From assembly GCF_020723905.1 (NCBI RefSeq), contig NZ_DYHZ01000005.1, forward strand, positions 62,001 to 126,000: a DNA stretch of 64,000 nucleotides. The letters are read 5' to 3'. The notes under the pieces are model-generated. The model saw only the letters and a list, made by a program, of their open reading frames with translations, did no database searches and was not told the origin of the DNA. The position numbers and the translations under genes were made by a program. The stretch comes from Anaerolinea thermophila. Lineage in GTDB: Bacteria > Chloroflexota > Anaerolineae > Anaerolineales > Anaerolineaceae. How positions within the stretch are numbered: the stretch's first letter is position 1; every line of letters starts with the position of its first letter. Below, one piece after another: positions 63,254-64,000 of this stretch.

Positions 63254-63814
63254 TTATGAGATTTCTGAATAGGACGCCTGGAGTGCCTTAATACCAGATT
63301 CAAATTCCTTGCGCAGATAATTTAAAACAAGTGGATCTGTCAAAGGCACATCACCAAGTTCCTGTTTAACCAATGTATCATCAAACTCAAATTTTTGTTC
63401 ATCCACTTCGTATATAAACGTCCAGTGGACTTCCGGACATCCCACTTCAAGAGAGAAGAAAGTTTCAGCAAGATTTCCTAAGGGCATTCGGTCAATGTGA
63501 CTGCGTTGAAACGTTACTTTCACCTCAGTCCCTTTTCCCGGGGTGGAGTGGATTTCCAGGTTTCCACCGCACGCTTCGGCAGCGGCTTTCAAAAGGGGGA
63601 TGCCCAGCCCTACATTGCGGGTGGTTCGGGTGGTTACAAATGGATCGATCACCTGTTGAACCATTTGGGCATCCATACCTTTACCGTCGTCTTTCACTAC
63701 CAGGGTGAGCAAATCTGATTTTGTATCTTCTTTAACCTCAATCGTAATGTTTCGAGCGTTTGCTGAAACACTGTTGTGGGCGATATCCAGTAAATGTAAA
63801 GCCAGTTCTTTCAC
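63254..63814 (-). CDS. Histidine-kinase-like ATPase (HATPase) protein
   Basis: The 186-residue protein is an isolated GHKL ATPase domain. It has the N box HNSVSANA, G1 box DDGKGM and G2 box GLGIPLLKAAAEACGG, but no dimerisation/phospho-acceptor His domain. Such proteins sit between NuoE and HndB-like genes in many fermentative bacteria and are of unknown, probably regulatory, function. The start is the GTG at 63814, which overlaps the NuoE stop as GTGA. Longer in-frame starts lie within the NuoE gene. Confidence 0.85.
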   Translation of the reverse strand: MKELALHLLDIAHNSVSANARNITIEVKEDTKSDLLTLVVKDDGKGMDAQMVQQVIDPFVTTRTTRNVGLGIPLLKAAAEACGGNLEIHSTPGKGTEVKVTFQRSHIDRMPLGNLAETFFSLEVGCPEVHWTFIYEVDEQKFEFDDTLVKQELGDVPLTDPLVLNYLRKEFESGIKALQASYSEIS

Positions 63815-64000
63815 GCTTCTTTCTGTTCGTCTTGAATCAAACGAAGCAATTGCGGGAACTTGTTTGGACGAACGCGCCCCTGAATTTCTTCGTCCACCAC
63901 AATCACAGGTGCCTGACTGCAAGCCCCAACGCACCGGCATAATTCAAGGGTAATCTGACCGTCGGGAGTGGTTTCACCGGGGTCAATTCCCAGAATCTGT
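63811..64000 (-). CDS. nuoE: NuoE-like [2Fe-2S] subunit, first copy (5' end outside window)
   Basis: Only the last 62 residues are visible. They contain GETTPDGQITLELCRCVGACSQAPVIVVDEEIQ, the second half of a NuoE thioredoxin fold with the C-x3-C ligand pair CVGAC. The protein ends QDEQKEA. It is distinct from the complete NuoE at 60480 and heads the unit NuoE-HATPase-HndB-like-NuoF. The start and first ligand pair are outside the window. Confidence 0.88.
   Translation of the reverse strand, partial: QILGIDPGETTPDGQITLELCRCVGACSQAPVIVVDEEIQGRVRPNKFPQLLRLIQDEQKEA

Noticed and set aside
63815-63940. Longer frame for the HATPase protein
   Set aside because: This part overlaps the visible C-terminus of the first NuoE gene in another frame. 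The GTG at 63814 overlaps the NuoE stop and fits the family start.
1-64000. CRISPR arrays, insertion sequences, prophage or integron features
   Set aside because: No repeat-spacer pattern, transposase, integrase or phage structural gene was seen. All strong repeats found are single inverted repeats at promoters or terminators.

Overview
The window looks like chromosomal DNA of an anaerobic, probably thermophilic member of the Chloroflexota (class Anaerolineae, Anaerolinea-like). This placement is an inference from gene content: a split NADH dehydrogenase with a NuoCD fusion, two-subunit 2-oxoacid:ferredoxin oxidoreductase, SUF-type Fe-S assembly controlled by SufR-like regulators, a full Hyp hydrogenase-maturation set, tandem NuoE/NuoF electron-input modules and a Tal-Pgi fusion. 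No insertion sequence, phage gene, CRISPR array or rRNA was seen. Coding density is very high, and many genes overlap by ATGA.

Layout. 1-10210: the 5' end of a zinc-ribbon/coiled-coil gene (minus strand), then a plus-strand operon of four large membrane proteins arranged as A-B-A'-B' (two paralogous pairs), followed by a MoxR ATPase and a DUF58 protein. 10195-14960 (minus): a stress operon of tpx, hsp20, lon, a CheY-like receiver, a MoaB/Mog-type protein and a CDGSH protein, with tRNA-Arg(TCT) upstream. 15086-16815 (plus): a cytidylate-kinase-like gene, a small nuclease-like protein, hpt, and a structured RNA that I read as 6S RNA. 16883-20618: a SufR-like regulator divergent from nuoB-nuoCD-nuoI, separated by a perfect inverted repeat and a consensus promoter. 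20649-25231: an unknown Cys-rich protein, an Mrp-type ATPase, a PSP1/RicT-like protein, an M20 hydrolase and a cytoplasmic BtuF-like protein. 25268-28949: a GntR/FCD regulator with an operator on its own promoter, then korA-korB. 29008-33547 (minus): argF-rocD and pyk-sulfurtransferase. 33844-39100 (plus): tkt-rpiB-tal/pgi. 39177-43751: a ROK sugar kinase, an AOS-family PLP acyltransferase, DegV, CorA and an SCP2-like protein.

43748-50822 is an Fe-S assembly region: a SufR-like regulator plus MIP18-domain protein on the minus strand, divergent from sufC-sufB-sufD-orf99-sufS-sufU-Rieske on the plus strand. The two promoters face each other across an inverted repeat. 50870-64000 (all minus) reads, in transcription order: NuoE (partial)-HATPase-Cys-free ferredoxin-like protein-NuoF with a ferredoxin tail-[terminator]-NuoE-NuoF-[terminator]-cNMP-domain protein-hypA-B-F-C-D-E, then a methyltransferase with its own promoter and a PIG-L deacetylase.

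How the parts fit together (inference): KorAB makes reduced ferredoxin, while the NuoE/F modules and NuoBCDI exchange electrons among NAD(H), ferredoxin, quinone and/or a hydrogenase. Hyp proteins mature a [NiFe] hydrogenase encoded elsewhere, and SUF with its accessory proteins supplies the Fe-S clusters. The most notable observations are the candidate 6S RNA, -10 boxes exactly 6 nt before the ATG of three genes (leaderless transcription), the A-B-A'-B' membrane-protein duplication, loss of [2Fe-2S] ligands from three proteins of the NuoE/F operon, an Mrp protein without its CxxC, and three clear regulator/operator pairs.
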